DNA of 14,887 bases from assembly GCA_002418775.1 (NCBI GenBank), contig DIEU01000017.1, positions 1 to 14,887 of the forward strand. Reading direction: 5' to 3'. Within the stretch, counting starts at the first letter, position 1. Each line of letters begins with the position of its first letter. The notes beneath the pieces were generated by a model. The model was given only the letters and a program-made list of their open reading frames with translations, was not told the origin of the DNA and did not search any database. Made by a program: the position numbers and the translations under genes. This stretch comes from Firmicutes bacterium UBA5766 (GTDB lineage: Bacteria > Bacillota > Desulfotomaculia > Desulfotomaculales > Nap2-2B). This document shows positions 14,628 to 14,887 of this stretch, in pieces.

Positions 14628-14835
14628 TAACCTCCAGGGAAGTTGTTAGTATTTCTCTGCTTAAATAGTCATCTCTTTCCTCTGGAGATAAGGTTTCTAA
14701 ATAAAGTTGTATGGCTTCTTTTATATTATCCATCACCTCATCCAAAGAATCTCCTTGAGTATGACACCCCTTCAATTCGGGACAAAAGGCATAATATCCG
14801 TATCTATCTTTTTCAATTATTACATTTACCTTCAT
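14617..14835 (-). CDS. hicB: HicB antitoxin
   Basis: 72-residue HicB, the partner that binds HicA. It has the partial RNase H-like fold signature MKVNVIIEKDRYGYYAFCPE with ELKGCHTQGDSLDEVMDNIK and AIQLYLE. It is the short form without an added DNA-binding domain. I chose ATG 14835 because GGAGG is 7 bases upstream; upstream in-frame codons add 12 residues without support. It starts 28 bp after the R'' box at 14863-14869, the first gene of its cassette. hicB precedes hicA here. Confidence 0.9.
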   Translation of the reverse strand: MKVNVIIEKDRYGYYAFCPELKGCHTQGDSLDEVMDNIKEAIQLYLETLSPEERDDYLSREILTTSLEVSVV

Positions 14836-14862
14836 GCTAATACCTCCGTTATTTATCTTTAC

Positions 14863-14887
14863 GGCTAACATTCTTATTGAGTGGATT
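14863..14887 (-). repeat. Edge of a further attC site (R'' box)
   Basis: GTTAGCC (minus, 14869-14863) is the exact complement of GGCTAAC, the R' box at the other end of the hicBA cassette. In integron cassettes the first bases after the cut in R'' belong to the following cassette and mirror that cassette's own R'. The rest of this attC lies beyond the window, so the call rests on this match and on the 28-bp gap to hicB. Confidence 0.5.

Noticed and set aside
1..14887. CRISPR array, tRNA or rRNA genes
   Set aside because: No regularly spaced identical repeats and no tRNA or rRNA-like stretch were seen by eye on either strand.

Overview
The window carries most of a type 3 BREX phage-defence operon on the minus strand, an MFS transporter, a stretch of decayed accessory genes, and the end of an integron-type gene-cassette array. 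The organism is not identifiable. Strong AGGAGG-type ribosome binding sites, moderate GC and protein style suggest an anaerobic Bacillota (Clostridia/Peptococcaceae-like) or an environmental relative; this is inference. No core housekeeping gene is present, so the window is accessory (defence or genomic island) DNA.

Positions 1-10040 (minus strand) hold a tightly packed operon, transcribed from right to left: brxA fused to a RadC N-terminal domain, brxF, brxC, pglZ, then a DNA methyltransferase (PglXI type). Junctions are 1 to 10 bp apart or overlap, consistent with translational coupling. A small BrxF beside PglZ, BrxC and a large-family methyltransferase points to BREX type 3. The BrxHII helicase is not in the window and would have to lie left of base 1. 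The methyltransferase stops after 360 residues, exactly at base 1, with a SAM-binding motif but no catalytic motif. A perfect TATAAT lies just upstream of brxA, next to near-identical 11-bp direct repeats.

Positions 10124-11338 encode a 12-helix MFS transporter. From 11484 to 13340 the DNA looks like a graveyard: a frameshifted DUF4338 (DruA-like) remnant, a reading frame broken by an amber codon, an intact UPF0158 gene, a VapC/PIN fragment, a DUF2281-type antitoxin, and the tail of an unrecognised gene that runs into a truncated ParE toxin from the other strand.

From about 13290 to the right edge the genes (ParE/antitoxin, DUF4160-DUF2442, HicBA) all lie on the minus strand. They are separated by attC-like sites: one with consensus R' and R'' boxes, one with slightly diverged boxes, and the edge of a third. 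Each first gene starts 20-50 bp after an R'' box, as in integron cassettes. No integrase is visible, so this is either a CALIN-type array or the distal part of an integron. The DUF2442 gene reads straight through its attC, so its last residues are translated recombination site.
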